DNA of 64,000 nt from Neopestalotiopsis rosae. Taxonomy: Eukaryota > Ascomycota > Sordariomycetes > Amphisphaeriales > Sporocadaceae. Numbering within the stretch: position 1 is the stretch's first letter; the number at the start of each line of letters is the position of its first letter. The translations under genes were made by a program, and so were the position numbers. The DNA is taken from NCBI GenBank assembly GCA_023078685.1, contig JALGAS010000005.1, positions 1,860,001 through 1,924,000 of the forward strand. The letters are read 5' to 3'. Positions 25,468-37,456 of this stretch are shown here, piece by piece. The notes beneath the pieces were generated by a model. It saw only the letters and a list, made by a program, of their open reading frames with translations, ran no database searches and was not told the origin of the DNA.

Positions 25468-26486
25468 AACCGAACTCCCTACGTCAGGGAGAGTTTGTTG
25501 GTTATGTCGTGACCTCCCAGTGGTTTGGTGCTTGCTTTGCCTCGGACTGCCGCTGTTGGTCTCTGCCCGTTTCGGCGGGTGGTTTTTTGGGCTGTTGGTG
25601 GGCAGCGCGCGGGCGCAAGTGCCACAATCAATCGCTGGCTGGTGGTTCGTTCGATTGGCAGAGCGACAAGGAAAAGAAGAGAGGTAAAAAGTGGGAACTG
25701 CTCTTTTGCTTGCTGTCCAGCGACGCACTTGAAATATAGTCGCTTGAATATTCTACACACCAGTATTACCGTCGCGAAGGACTTTTGAGAAAAAAGATTG
25801 GGGAAATGGGAAATATCATTCAACTACAGTACGACGTAGAAATCATAGTGGGTCAGGGTCGTTGTCCCAAGTCCGGGGAAAGAGGAAGTGCAAGTCCTAA
25901 TGCGGAGAGAGGCAAAAGCGTTCTGCTTCTTCAGACTTCTCAATCACTCACTGCTGGCTGCACTGTGAGCTCAGCGGGCAGCGGGCAGCGGGCACTGCTG
26001 GCTACTCGCTCACAGACCCGAACGCTTTTGCCTCGCCCTCGCTTGTGACGTGCCTCGGCAGACTTCATGGGGGTCCCGCCTAGTAACCACGGCACGGCTT
26101 CTCTGGTATCACGTGACTAGTGCTGCCTCTTCTTTGGACGTTAAACCGAATATGAATTAATATCACGCCAATAAATCTCACCAAGACATTGGAAACGGGG
26201 TTAGGTTTAGGCCTGGGCTTTGAGTTCCAAGTCTAGAATATCGAGTCTCAGCAACCACGATTTGCCTTTATCTTTGTCATATTTCACCATAACACAATTT
26301 GCAACATCTATTTCGGAGCAGCACAATGGTGAAGTGGTTTATGAGCTCACCAGCCAATGAGTAAAAGAGTGTTTTGATTTTTGCTAATTTACAATCCATC
26401 CAAAATCATTTCTTATTCTCCTTCCGTACAGTCCCATGATATATACCACATAATACCTCCCTTACCCTGACAATGAGCCATGCAAC
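25468..26486. other. Intergenic region upstream of PEX13
   Basis: No gene is called. The region contains a nested inverted repeat at 25909-26034 (listed separately). The right half is the 3' flank of the NmrA-like gene. Confidence 0.55.
25909..26034. repeat. Nested inverted repeat
   Basis: Outer arms GAGGCAAAAGCGTTC at 25909-25923 and its exact reverse complement at 26020-26034 (15 bp) enclose inner arms CTGTGAGC at 25963-25970 and GCTCACAG at 26008-26015 (8 bp). Between the inner arms are three GCGGGCA-like units. A direct repeat CACTGCTGGCT occurs at 25949-25959 and 25993-26003. No target-site duplication is obvious. It could be a small non-autonomous element or a hairpin; it lies about 440 bp upstream of the PEX13 start. 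Confidence 0.8.
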
Positions 26487-27597
26487 TTATTTCGCCTCAG
26501 CAAACCCAGGCGCCGTCTTGGCAAACTCCTCCCAGGAGGTGAGGCGATCCTCAATCAGGGAGTGCGTCCACTCGAGCGAGTCGCCGCCATAGTAGCCAAA
26601 CTCGTTCAACAAGCGCATGTTCTGGTGCATCTCCTCGACGACGAACTCGGGCTTGCCCGTCGACGCCAGGAAGCCGCGGAACTGCTCGGCCGGCACCTCG
26701 TAGTACCGCGCCGACCCGGCCGCCTCGGTGCCCGCGCGGGCCCGCCGGAACCCCTCGACGATCTCCTCGCCCGTGAGGTACTCGCTCGCCCCCAGGATGC
26801 GCCTGCCCAGGACCTCTTGCTCGTGCAGCACCGCGGCCTTGATGTACTTGCCCGTGTCGGCCGGGTTGTACAAGGGGAAAATGGACGACGCCGGGATGGG
26901 CAGGCCGAGGGTCCAGGCGTTGTCGGGCGGCGAAGGGCGGAACATGCCTCCGGGCAGATTGGTCATGTAGAAACCCGGCATGAAAAAGGTCGCCGGGATG
27001 CCGAGCTCGCGGATGTAGTCCTCGACCAGGGCCTTGCTGTCAAAGTGGTAGACCTCGGATAGCACGCCGTTGCTCAGTTTCTTGATATTGTACAGGGAGC
27101 TCCAAATGAGCAGCTTGATGTTTGCCTCCTATCAGTTGAGTCAGAGTCTGCTTACAATGTATTATACGGATCAGGTGGGTTTCTTGCATACCTTGGCAGC
27201 GTCGGCAATGTTCTTGCCCTGTTGGATCTCCAACTCCATGTCGAGATGCTCCCAGTAGTTGGTCACGGCGAACACGGCATACGAGCCGCTAATGGCCTTG
27301 ATAATGGATGCCTTGTCATTGATATCGGCCTTGAGTAATTTCAATGTCAGCGTTGATTCGATTGGAAGTCCACGGAGACAAAAGTGTAATATCTGGCTTG
27401 TCAGTTCTTTTACTTACAGTGACGACTTCAACGCCCTGCGCGGCCAGCTTCTTGGACGACTCCTTGTTGACATCGCGAGTGATGCCGCGGACTGCCCAGT
27501 CGTTCTTGAGCTTAGAGTCGTTCAAAAAGGTGTCAACGACGCCTCCTCCCTGGTTGCCAGTGGCTCCAAAGACAGTGATGATCTTCTTTCCAGACAT
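26487..27597 (-). CDS. NmrA-like / HSCARG-type NAD(P)-binding protein
   Basis: Exons 27597-27418, 27329-27192 and 27128-26487 give 319 residues. The first intron has a GTAAGT donor, a GCTGAC branch site and a CAAG acceptor, joining VEVVT to ADINDKASI in frame. The N-terminus carries the Rossmann motif VFGATGNQGGGVV (GxxGxxG). Later family signs are FAVTNYWEH near residue 90, LIWSSLYNI near 115, and the substrate-side part with TFFMPGFYMTNLPGG near 150. NmrA-family proteins are atypical short-chain dehydrogenases that bind NAD(P) and often lack the Tyr-x3-Lys catalytic pair. Some sense redox state and restrain GATA regulators. This one is closer in look to the large group of NmrA-like proteins than to the nitrogen regulator itself, so no symbol is given. 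Confidence 0.93.
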
Positions 27598-28959
27598 TTT
27601 GTGTATAATGCGGTTACAATCGTGTTGGGTTTTGAAGATATTGAAGTATCGAGAGTATCCAATGTGGTACTGTAGCAAGTTCGGCTCGTGTGTGTTTTAG
27701 TAGCGTAGTACAAATTTGACTATGTAGATGAAGGCTCTAATCAAAGTGTAGAGCTGTTGTATGATGGTCTTGTGTTGTATTTGTTTGTGAGATGATGATA
27801 GAAATATGTGATCATGGAGGGAGGAAGTCTTCATACTTATATTTCTGCCATCCTGCGTATATGATCAAGTCAGGCGTTTCATAACTATGCTGAAATCGTG
27901 TGAGTGTGCTATACTATACGCGAGTATGCGCCTCCATACATTTACAATCCATTTCGCTCGCTAGTGCAAGCCGGCAATGCTGAATAAATCGTATACCGTA
28001 TTCGGGTCCGAAATGTCTGTCCATTTCCAATACCAAGCAAAAGCCTCGTAAGAACAACAGAAGATATTGCTAAGAATCAATCAGCTCGTAAGTACCCCTC
28101 CATACTCGCGATGAAGTCTGAGGGTAAAGGATCTTGTAAACGATCCAATCAGAGACGAGCAAGCGTAAGTTCTTGGGGTAGACAGTGCCAAGCCTTGACC
28201 TTGTTTTTGATGATTATGTAAATGCCCGATGCTGACAGAAGCACAAATTCAATGTGGGGTGGGGCCCGAAACAGCGAAGTGCCGAACTCAAAACCCAGCT
28301 GATGAATCAATTGTCATTGACCGTTGCGTGAACCCAAACCCCAACTTAGACGAAGAGGAAAACTTATTGATGCCTATGAGTATGACTTACGTAGGCCAAG
28401 GACGAGTAAGTAGTGTCAAGACGATTCTACCAGCTTCGAATAACATATGTGTCATCGCTCGCGCTGTCTCGTTCAATCGCTGTCTTTACTTCCACCTTCC
28501 TTTTCCTCTCCTCACTTGGACCCAAGCTTGGGTGGGCTCCTCAGACAACGGCAATGACTGGCAACACTATATTACAAGCTCTAATAGAGTAACTACTATA
28601 TCGCAAACTCGGCATCCAGCCAACCCGTCCCCACGTTCAAGGCTGAACGCACACGTCTTGCTCACTGTGGATTCTACCATGATGATTTGGTAATGTACTG
28701 GGTTGCAATTTTACATTTACATTTTGAACAAAACTGAAATCACAAGAATTATATACTAGGAATAAGACATTTATGAATTTCGCTTGCGCATGTACCAAAG
28801 TATGGAGGGTATCTTATAGACAAAAGATATCCAAGAATAGGCAAGAATCAAACACGAACGATGTCCAAAAGAAGCTGAGAAAAAGAAATCCGTCCGTGTA
28901 AAAGCCTTGTCCGTGCCTATGTAATGATCATTCCTCTTCCACTATTCGATGCTGCTCCC
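27598..28959. other. Intergenic stretch
   Basis: This is the upstream region of the NmrA-like gene and the 3' flank of the TOS1-like gene. One + strand open frame at about 28229-28693 lacks a family motif and is not called. Confidence 0.5.
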
Positions 28960-30374
28960 TTACAGAGAAGAGACAAAGTCCATGATGGTGGAGAGAATGC
29001 TGTCAGTCTCGGTGATGAAACCATCGATGGTGTCGGTGGTCAGGGAAGAGGAGAAGTCGATCGACGAGTCCAGGACCTTGATGGAGGCAGTGGAGTCGGA
29101 AGAGCGGAAGACAGCGGCAATCTGAATGTAGTCCTCGGTGGGGCGGTCAAAGTAGTCGGAGCTGCCGAGCGAGTTGAGGAAGTGGAAGGTGGACTTGGCC
29201 TTGGTGTCACCCTGGGACAGAACCTCAAAGAGATCGGCCTCACCGCAACCATCGCTGTCGGAGTCGGTGGCCCAGCAAGAGCAGTCACCGTACTGCTGGG
29301 TGCGGGGAATCTTGCCGTTCAGGAGCCAGATAGCGGGCATGTCAGGGTTGGTGCCAGAGGTCTCGCCGGAAAGAGGCATGGTGAACTCGAACAGGAAGAC
29401 CTTGTCAGCACCACCGAATCCCTGGTAGGCAACGGAGTCGGGGCGGTAGTAGCCACAGTCGGCATCGTCGGCGGTACACTCGACATCGGAGAAGATGGCG
29501 TACTCAATGTTGTCACCGACAAGGACGTTGTCGAGGACGGTCGAGGACTCGGCACCAGTGGTACCATCGGAGCTCAGGTAAGAGAGCGAGTTTCCGAACT
29601 TGGTGTCCCAGGTACCGGATCCAGCAACACCACCCCAGGCACCAACGAAGGTGACACCATCGGCAGTGCCGTCCTCGGCGTTGTAGTAGGCGATACGCTG
29701 GTAGTCACCAGTGGCGGCAGCGGTAGTCGCGGTGGAGGTCTTGCTGGCGGAGCTCTTGGAGGACTTGGCCTTGGCCGTAGAGGTAGCAGCCTCGGTGGTG
29801 GTGGTGGCAGAAGAAGCCGACTCATCATCGGACTCGCCAGTCCAGGTGTTGATCCAGGACACAACCTCTCCATTAATGGTGGCAATGACGGTGTCACCAA
29901 CGGCACGGGCCTCCTCCTTCTGGGACTCGGCGTGCTTCTTGGTGTGAAGGTGCTGGTGGCCGTGACGCTTGTGGTGAGACTTGTGCTCAGCGCGCTTCTT
30001 GGTGGAAGCAGAAGCGGGCGTGTAGACGGCGAACTGCTTCAGCTGAGTGGGACCACGAATGTGGACAGAGAGCTGGCGTATATGTTAGTATATCGTTCAC
30101 GGACATGTCATTTTATAATAGTTCCAATTGGTCTAACCTCTTCGTCAAAGGGAGCAATGGAGCCAGAGTAGGCCTTGGACTCGAAAGTGCAGTCACCAGT
30201 GCTGGTGTCCATGTTGGAAACGGCCTTGTAGGAACCGCTGGTGTCGAGACCAGCGTAGCTGATCAACTGGACTGCCTCACAGTACCAGTTTCCATTCTCC
30301 AGGAAGGAGGTGATGGAGCAGTCGGCGCTGACGGCAGCGGCCGAAGCCAGAGCGAGGGCGGCGGAGTACTTCAT
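28960..30374 (-). CDS. TOS1-like secreted cell-wall protein / putative glycosidase
   Basis: Exons 30374-30138 and 30072-28960 give 449 residues. The intron has a GTTAGA donor, an ACTAAC branch site and a CCAG acceptor. The start is the ATG at 30374, which opens directly on a signal peptide (MKYSAALALASAAAVSA, then DC). The N-terminal part resembles the Tos1 N-terminal domain (NGNWYCEAVQLISYAG). Then come a basic His/Lys region with KK and KKR sites (ASTKKRAEHK), a Ser/Thr/Ala-rich linker, and a C-terminal domain of the Tos1/DUF2401 type with YNAEDGTADGVTFVGAWGG, AIWLLNGKIPRTQQYGDC and CGEADLFEVL. The last contains ExDxxE, as at GH16 active sites. It probably acts at the cell wall on beta-glucan. 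Synonymous codon use is strongly biased to C/G third positions, fitting high expression. There is no clear GPI signal. Confidence 0.93.
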
Positions 30375-33130
30375 TTTGTCCAAAAAATAGTTGTCGAAAC
30401 AAAGATCCTCTGAGAATTCCTGAGCCTAAACCTTGGATATGATATCCTCCCCAAATAAACAATAAGACGGGCCGGGATCGATAGATTTGCGCGTGGCGGC
30501 GGACAATAGCTATGAGAGAATAAAAGATATGGCGGCAAGCAATTAAATTGCTAGAGCTGAGTGAATCGAATGCTGTTGTAAAAGAGTGGCGTGGTGAGAT
30601 ATCACCGAACAATGAGTGACTTCGGTTCCGGGACGAAAGGAAACCTTAGAGTTGACAAAGCATTCGTAGGGCAGCAAAGGAAGGGAGGAGGAAGAGGAAA
30701 GAAGGGGATCAAATATGAGAGAGAATCAAGTTTAGGAGATTTAATGAAAGGCCTCTGTGCTCGGCGGGCATGGGCTTGAGGAGCATGGGCATGGGCATGG
30801 GGGGGCGGAGGGTGTGCATGGCGTGTTGCCTGTGGGTGTATTATGAAAAGACCCGATCAATTTGTTTCTCGTTCCCACCGGCCCAGTGGTTCCTCATCTT
30901 GGCATCTCGTTGGTCGGGGGGCCAGGGGGGATCCTGTGAGTCCAGAGAGCGCAAAGAGTCGTCTCAATGCCTGGCTGGCTTTGTGTGAACAGTGAGCAGA
31001 CAGTGGACACGGACACACTTTTGTCTTGGACGAAGAGAGGCTAGACCACAGATGGCATCTCCACAGATTGGCCCCCGACGAGGTTCATGTTCTTTCTTTG
31101 CTTGCCTGGGTTCATGTTTTTGGTGTGCTGCAGGTGCTTGCCCCGTACCTGCATCGCGCGGCAATGAGCCAAGAGTGACTTGTGTGCCGCTGCCAAAAAT
31201 GGTCGTTAATGGTGTGTTGGCCAAGTACACTCGCGCCAGACCTGAGATGGCGCCAGGGGGATCTACGGGCTATGCCCAGAGTCTAGCAGGGATTAGCCAG
31301 GAACGGGCCAAAGAGTTTGTCCCTGCGTCTTTTTGGAAGGATGTGTCCACTGCTTTGGATTGGGCAGATTGATTGATCATGGCGTGAGGGAGGGTCCGGA
31401 GGGGGGTGTGTTGCATGTCATGTCTTTGCTCTTTCCTTTCTTTTTCTTTTCCTTTTCGGAGGTACTTGTGCTTCGTACTGGACCTACGGGCATAGTCAGG
31501 ATCGCAAATTTGGCATTTTATGTCCGTCGCATCCAATCAGATGTCAAAGTGCCGGTACTCATTCCATCCCAGGGGCACGTTGGCCGCCGTGGACAACGGC
31601 CGAGTTCTGTCATTGCCTGACCGTGCAATTGTATGGAATGAATGAGAATTGTCTTTTGCTTTGCCTGTGATTGCGTCTGTGGTTTGTTCAATACGTCTGG
31701 ACTTCTTTTCTTTCTTTGTGCCCTCTTGTCTGACAGCGGACCACATAATGAACACGCTACTAATGCGACACCCCCCGATTTCCCGTCCGTTGTCTGACCA
31801 TTAAGCCACAAGCGCTGGAACTTCGGACGAACTTCCATTTCCTCAGCAGCAAGCTCAAAGCCAAGCTTTCATGTCTCTCAGGTTGCGATCGACCAGATAC
31901 ATGAGCTAGTCAAGATCATCTGGACTGATTATTATCGCATTCGACAGCTTCCATGACAGCGGCTCGAATGTATACATCCCGTTAGCAGTATGTCAAGGTC
32001 GAATGCAATGACCTCCAGTCAGTCTAACTTACTTTTCATCCTCATAGCCAATCCAGGGCAATCCGCATGTTGAACGATGCCCCAGGACCACTGTGTACCA
32101 TGTGGAAACAGCAGCACAACAGTAATCGTGAGAGGACTCCTTACCTCACCAGCCAGCACTTGCAAGGCTTCGATGTATGTACGTCTTCCTTCAGGAGTCG
32201 AGAATTGACTATTTTAGCACACCAAATTTAGTTGTAGACCACTGTAAAGGAACGAGACCCTTCCGTAAGTAGCAGTGAGCGAGAGTTCAACTTGACAGCG
32301 GGGTCCCGCGCCACAATTGCACCGTCGTTGGCGTCTGGGTAAAATGCACCTGGGGGGCCCTGGCGCCTGTAAGCCGGCAAGCTCACAGCGCCAAACGGCT
32401 TGGAATTGCTTGGGTTCAATCTCCAGATCATGATCCAAGACCGGTCCAATTTCTCTGCCTATGCTCCGGCTGCTGTTCCTGGGGGGTCTGTTGATCACCA
32501 CTGTGGACTACCTCATCTTGCAGTTTGATGAAGAGAGCTCAGGCCTTCAAGACAAAGAGACGTACCACCCAAGGTAAAATGGATCATACATACTGGACTT
32601 CCTCATCCAGCTGCTGCTGCGGATGCGAATGACGAATCGCGGGGTAGGAGGTATCTTATCGAACAATGCGAAACGCCCCCAATTGCTCAGCGGGAGAGGA
32701 GAGATCCATTGCCACCATCGCGAAAACACACCCCATTGCCAAACCTGACCGCAATTCAACCTACGGTGACACAAGCAACAAAAACCAATCGTCCGTTTCC
32801 CACCGAGACACGTCACCGTACTTGGAATTGCTTTGGGCTTTTCGCATCAGGCGGCCGCTCAAGTAGACCCTCGGGTTCTCTTGCTGTGTGATTAATGGAT
32901 TCGACGTGCATAAGGATACATACGAAGAGGATTCACATACACGAAGCCGACAGCGCATACATACGTGAATTGCAGACCTGCAATTTGGGTAACCTCAACG
33001 CTGAGAGAAGCCAACCACTAACAAAAGAGAGACATTCGATTTTGGCTTGCAAATTGAGTTGGACTTGGCACCACCCAATACACCCCGTTTGATTATTTTA
33101 CTTTGGGCGCTCCTCGTGGCCAAGCCGGTA

Positions 33131-33150
33131 CCTGCATCACTTGATGCAGG
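33131..33150. repeat. 9-bp perfect inverted repeat with 2-nt centre
   Basis: CCTGCATCA and TGATGCAGG flank a CT centre. It may be a dimeric protein-binding site or a hairpin. No adjacent gene start is within 2.7 kb, so a regulatory role is not supported. Confidence 0.7.
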
Positions 33151-33853
33151 GACAGCCACGCCTCAACTTAAGCACAAACAAGTCGTTTCCTCTTGCATCA
33201 CTTTATCTCGAATCGCGAATCGTGCATCGAATCGTACTGTATAGGTGTTGACGGTCTTGTTGTCAAGGATAACAGCAAATTATTATCACCGGCGCAACCG
33301 GTGTTACCGGTGCAATGACCGCCGCTAGAAGATGGAGAGAATCCATCTCGGTCGTTCTGATAGGGTTCGCTGCATCCACTGCCGACCCGGCTGGGAGGGT
33401 GCATTCCACACTGAGCGCCCTGTTTGGACCCAAGAATGTTCGCTTCTCGACCGGGAATGTCGGGCGGTTGCTGGCAGACGGGACTGGACTGCGGCTATCC
33501 TGTCCACCAAAAGAGTCTGGAAACTCTGGGTACAGGGATCACAGGCACGTGCTTTCCCATCATGGTCGCTATGAGTCTGTGACATTCCTCCGCGTCCACA
33601 CCTGTCGATGTTGTTGTCGTGATGCGTCGTCAATCATCGCGTCCGAATTCTCCTATAATCACAATATGATTACCTCGCAATTAAGGCGCACCATGGCATT
33701 TCTCTTTTAGCTTCATGTGGACCAAGTTTCCCCTATGTACTATGTAAGTGCGATATTTAGCCTGTTCAGCTGCCCAGTCACTATGGTCCGCCACTGGGTG
33801 TCTATACCGCAGGCCACGTGGAGTGTCCCGCCGGGCCGCGTGTTGTCAATGTC

Positions 33854-33873
33854 TTTTTTTTTTTTTTTTTTTT
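33854..33873. repeat. Poly(T) run of 20
   Basis: This is the longest homopolymer in the window. It has no poly(A)-tail-like partner element beside it that would mark a retroposed copy. Confidence 0.9.
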
Positions 33874-34909
33874 GCGCTCAACACGGACCAATCTGTTTGC
33901 ATCGCCAACAATCTGCCAGCTTGCCGATCTGAGTCTTGGTATTGTTTCCGGGAGGTGGAAGAAGGCATCCATTGAAACTTGCTATCGATTGCAAAACTGC
34001 GCGGCAGCATTTGGACAAATTGCTTTTGATATTGAACCGCCCTCAATCGCACGTGGCAACAGATAAGACAGCGGGGGGCAGGATGCTTTAGGGTTCGTGG
34101 TAAATGTTCTCAAATGCTTCCTTTTTGCCTGTTTGGTCTTGTTCGTTCATGCAAGCACTTCCGTTCCGCAGCACGGGAAACCCGCCAGCCCGCCGTCTCG
34201 GGAAAACTTCCTTCACCTCGACCGAAGCCCCTGAGGTGAGGGGAACGGAAAGGAAAAAGTAAGGCTAGCTGCGGTGTCGGTGCTGGGCATCAGCCTCTCT
34301 GTGTGGGAAGAAAAGGGCTCCAGAGCCTATAAGCTGCCGCGTAATGGCCTGTCGTCACCGGCTGTATGTTCTTATAAGGTGGTGGAGTTCAAGTGGATTG
34401 GTGGGCTGTTGGCCCCCTTTGAAGGCTTATACCAAATTACCAGCATCTTCTACTAAGAAGCTAGATGCCTATTGAAATTGCTTACATGATTGTTTGATCG
34501 TCTGATTTGTCCATGTACGCTGATATTATCCCTCAATTCGACATGAAGTCCCCTTTGACCCTGCCGCGGTATGCGATGAAAGTATTGCTGCTTTTTATAC
34601 GTCTGTCTTTCGGGTTATCACGATGCGCAGCTTGAGACTGACAGTGTGGTTGATCTGGGAAACCAATTCGCTTGATTGCCTACATCATACTCGCGTACTG
34701 GAATCCAGGGCTAAAACTACAAGAGACTATCATACCCATCGTCGCATATAAATGCGAACGACGATCTTTAGAGTCCTGTGGTGATGCGGTCTAGTCTCGA
34801 CGATATTCGCAACTATATTGCCTCTGCTTCACGACACTGATCTATCAATCTCTTTCATATTTCTAACAACTCTACACCCGACTCTCAAACATATTGAGAT
34901 GAATCGTTA

Positions 34910-37456
34910 TCAAGTCATGGACCTGGGGTTCTGCCATTGAACACGCCTCGGAGATTCGTCCAATGGTGAGACGTCTTCGTGGGAGATCGCCTCTTCGCCA
35001 GGCGACGAGCTCGCGACTGACGTGACCCCCGCAGTCTTGTTTCCTGTTTGTTCCTCTAGTTCGTCCCTCATCTGTGAATTGCCCCGCAGAACTTCATCCC
35101 AAGCCGAAGTCGTGTCATTGAGACGCAATGGGCCATTCGGGTGCAAAGAGTCTTCTGGAGACATGGTTGCGTCGTTTGGCGCTTGACTTTCAAGTGATCC
35201 ACCGCCGCCATGTACAGTCTGTTCTTCGAGCGGGTTCTCTTCCGCGTCTCTTGCTGGCGAGTTGGTTGATAACGTCTGAACATTGCTTGTTGTTTCGATA
35301 TTGTGACTTGAATCGTCTTCAATCTTACTGGTACTCGCCTTGGAAATGATTGGATGATTGGTTGAAACATCCAGTCGGCCTAAGTACTCGTCCTTGTCCG
35401 TCATGGGGACGAACTTGGTGGCTCTTGTCCATTTGCCGTATCCCAGCGGCTCGTGTGCGAGACGGTGAAGTTGCAGCTGCTGGTTCGTTGCCCATTCTAA
35501 TTCTTGAAACCTCTGGTACCGGCGTCTCTTGAAGAAGAAGGTCAAAATGGGCTCAATGATTGCAGAGATGAGTATGATGAGTGCACCAGTGACATAGGTA
35601 AAGCATAGGCCGAAAACACTGAAGGAAGTGTGGGAGGAACTGCGCATTCTCTGTAGCCTGTGGTCAGAAAAGTCCCGCTCCGAAAGAGGTCACGACTTAC
35701 TTGACTGTTGCATAGGACTTGGTGTGATGCATCCTTTGGCAAGACCCAGATACCGGTATCCACCAACGCGTCGCCAGGTCCGACCACGGCTGTAATGTGT
35801 GATGCTTGTTGCAAAGCCAACAGGGTATCGAACCAGTTGGTAACGTCGATCTGCCATTGGTTGGAAGCAATGCCAAATTGCATGCATTTGTATTGTCGGG
35901 ACTGCGACGCGAGACTTTTGGCCCCAAGTATATTGATCAAAGAACCAACTGTGCCAGGATTGGTAGACATTATGGTGGCGAGCCATGAGAGCAAGATTGC
36001 AGCTCGGCTGCCCAACGGCGTCATGGGATCTCCGTTTAATATTTCCTCCAAACTTGTGCCGAAGAGTGGTCCCGCACCATAACTTGCGTCAAGAAAGCTG
36101 GCGAGCGGCCCACAATTGGAACTGTCAGGCTGTGCCGAATTGCAGAACTGGAATTGTTGTACACAGCCAAGGGGAGAAGATGGCTCTTCAGGCAAATAGT
36201 ATGGTATTGATCCATTGTTGGTAGTATTGGTGTTTGGTGTGTATTCTACACCCCTTGTACCTGGCACAAATGGACGATACCATTCATCTTCAGAGGACTC
36301 GCCAAAGATGACGCCATCTCCGGCCAAGTAAATAATAGTTACATCGCCGTCCGAACGCTGCAAGGCAGGTATGGGTAAGTAGAGTGAGGTGTTCAACGGC
36401 TGACCTTCGAAAGTATCGGATACGCTTGCTCTAGCATCTCGTCAGCTCTCGTTGATTGAAAAGAACACAAAAGGGCCGGACTTACATGACTCTAAAGTTG
36501 AAGCCACCAAAGCCGTCAGGGTTCCGTTTTCCTGAATATTGTGATTCAATATTATCTGTCCGCAAGGAGTAGTTGACGGCGGTTCCATCATTACGATTAT
36601 TCGTGCCATAGTGGTATTGGACGACTTCGCCAGTTGACGTATTCTGGCTGCTTTTGTATCCCTCTGTGACTAATGGTGCACAAGAGAGCACGTATCTGGT
36701 TGATGCTTGTTCATCCACTGGTGCATTTATTCCCAAATCGTTACTCGTGTTGATGTAACCCGTGTCCAGCAGTATGTTCGAATGGCTTGTCCTGCAAAGG
36801 TCTTCTTGAAATGGGCATGAAGCATTGATGTTTGTAATTTTGTTTATGTTGGGCTTAATGAAGCGTCCACATCCGAGCAATCCTGAGCTGTTCGATGTGT
36901 AACATTGCTGAGCATAGTTGGCGGCATTACTGATTTGGTTTGACTCAAATTCTTGAATTGGACCGTACAATATTGCCGACTGTGAAAGATCGATAAACCC
37001 GCAATGGGTGCTATCAATCAGAACCACGTCTCCAACCGCGGAAGATATAGCAGAAGAGAAGCCGCCGGCAACTGTAAATGCTGCGAAAGTCAGGGCCGCA
37101 AGCACTGCGAGAGATGAGAGGTGGAGTAGTCGGCGGAAACCCAACCGGCGCCATGCCCACGAGAGACGGACCAGTGAGACCAGCCCGCTGTCGGGACCAG
37201 AGGAGTTGCGCAGAATAACCTGGCTTTGATGATGGATAGCATGTTGTGGAGCGTCAGAAGAGCAGCATCGATGGACAATGAGACATATGACTCTCCAGAA
37301 ACGAGTTGCCACAAAGGCGACAAAGGAAGCGGTAAAGGCAATGAGAAGGTTGCCCTCTGTACGCGAAATGGTGAGTGTTCGACCGAGGATGGTTCCTCGG
37401 GACCAGTCCGTCCAGAGGCCAATGTGAACATGATCTTCGATAGAGTATGACGACAT
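34910..37456 (-). CDS. Fungal membrane protein with large extracytoplasmic domain, unknown function
   Basis: Exons 37456-36486, 36430-35701 and 35650-34910 give 813 residues. The ATG at 37456 has an A at -3 and opens MSSYSIEDHVHIGLW; an upstream in-frame extension has no ATG. Hydrophobic helices lie near residues 30-55 (LLIAFTASFVAFVATRFW) and 115-140 (SSLAVLAALTFAAFTVAGG). A ~440-residue region with many Asn-x-Ser/Thr sites and cysteines follows, which should lie outside the cytosol. A third strong helix is near residues 577-602 (FGLCFTYVTGALIILISAII). The remaining ~210 residues are hydrophilic and acidic, probably cytosolic. It belongs to an expanded fungal family known to me only as hypothetical membrane proteins. 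The second intron could use a nearer acceptor, but only CTACAG at 35651 keeps the frame. Confidence 0.87.

Larger units (their letters stand above)
30375..34909. other. 4.5-kb stretch without a recognisable gene
   Basis: This is the upstream region of the TOS1-like gene followed by the 3' flank of the next membrane-protein gene. I see only simple features: a 20-bp near-palindrome at 33131-33150, a triple 9-bp repeat at about 33288-33314 and a 20-T run at 33854-33873. Open frames are short and unrecognised. Confidence 0.5.

Noticed and set aside
26195..26215. GGGGTTAGGTTTAGG, telomere-like
   Set aside because: Fewer than three imperfect units lie in the middle of normal genes; this is not a telomere or a convincing interstitial telomeric array.
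26562..27062. A 166-codon + strand frame opposite the NmrA-like gene
   Set aside because: It overlaps the third exon of a strongly supported gene and is an antisense shadow.
28924..30171. A 415-codon open frame on the + strand opposite the TOS1-like gene
   Set aside because: It is rich in Gly and Val and mirrors the strongly biased codons of the opposite strand. Antisense stops are simply avoided by that bias; no motif or splice logic supports it.
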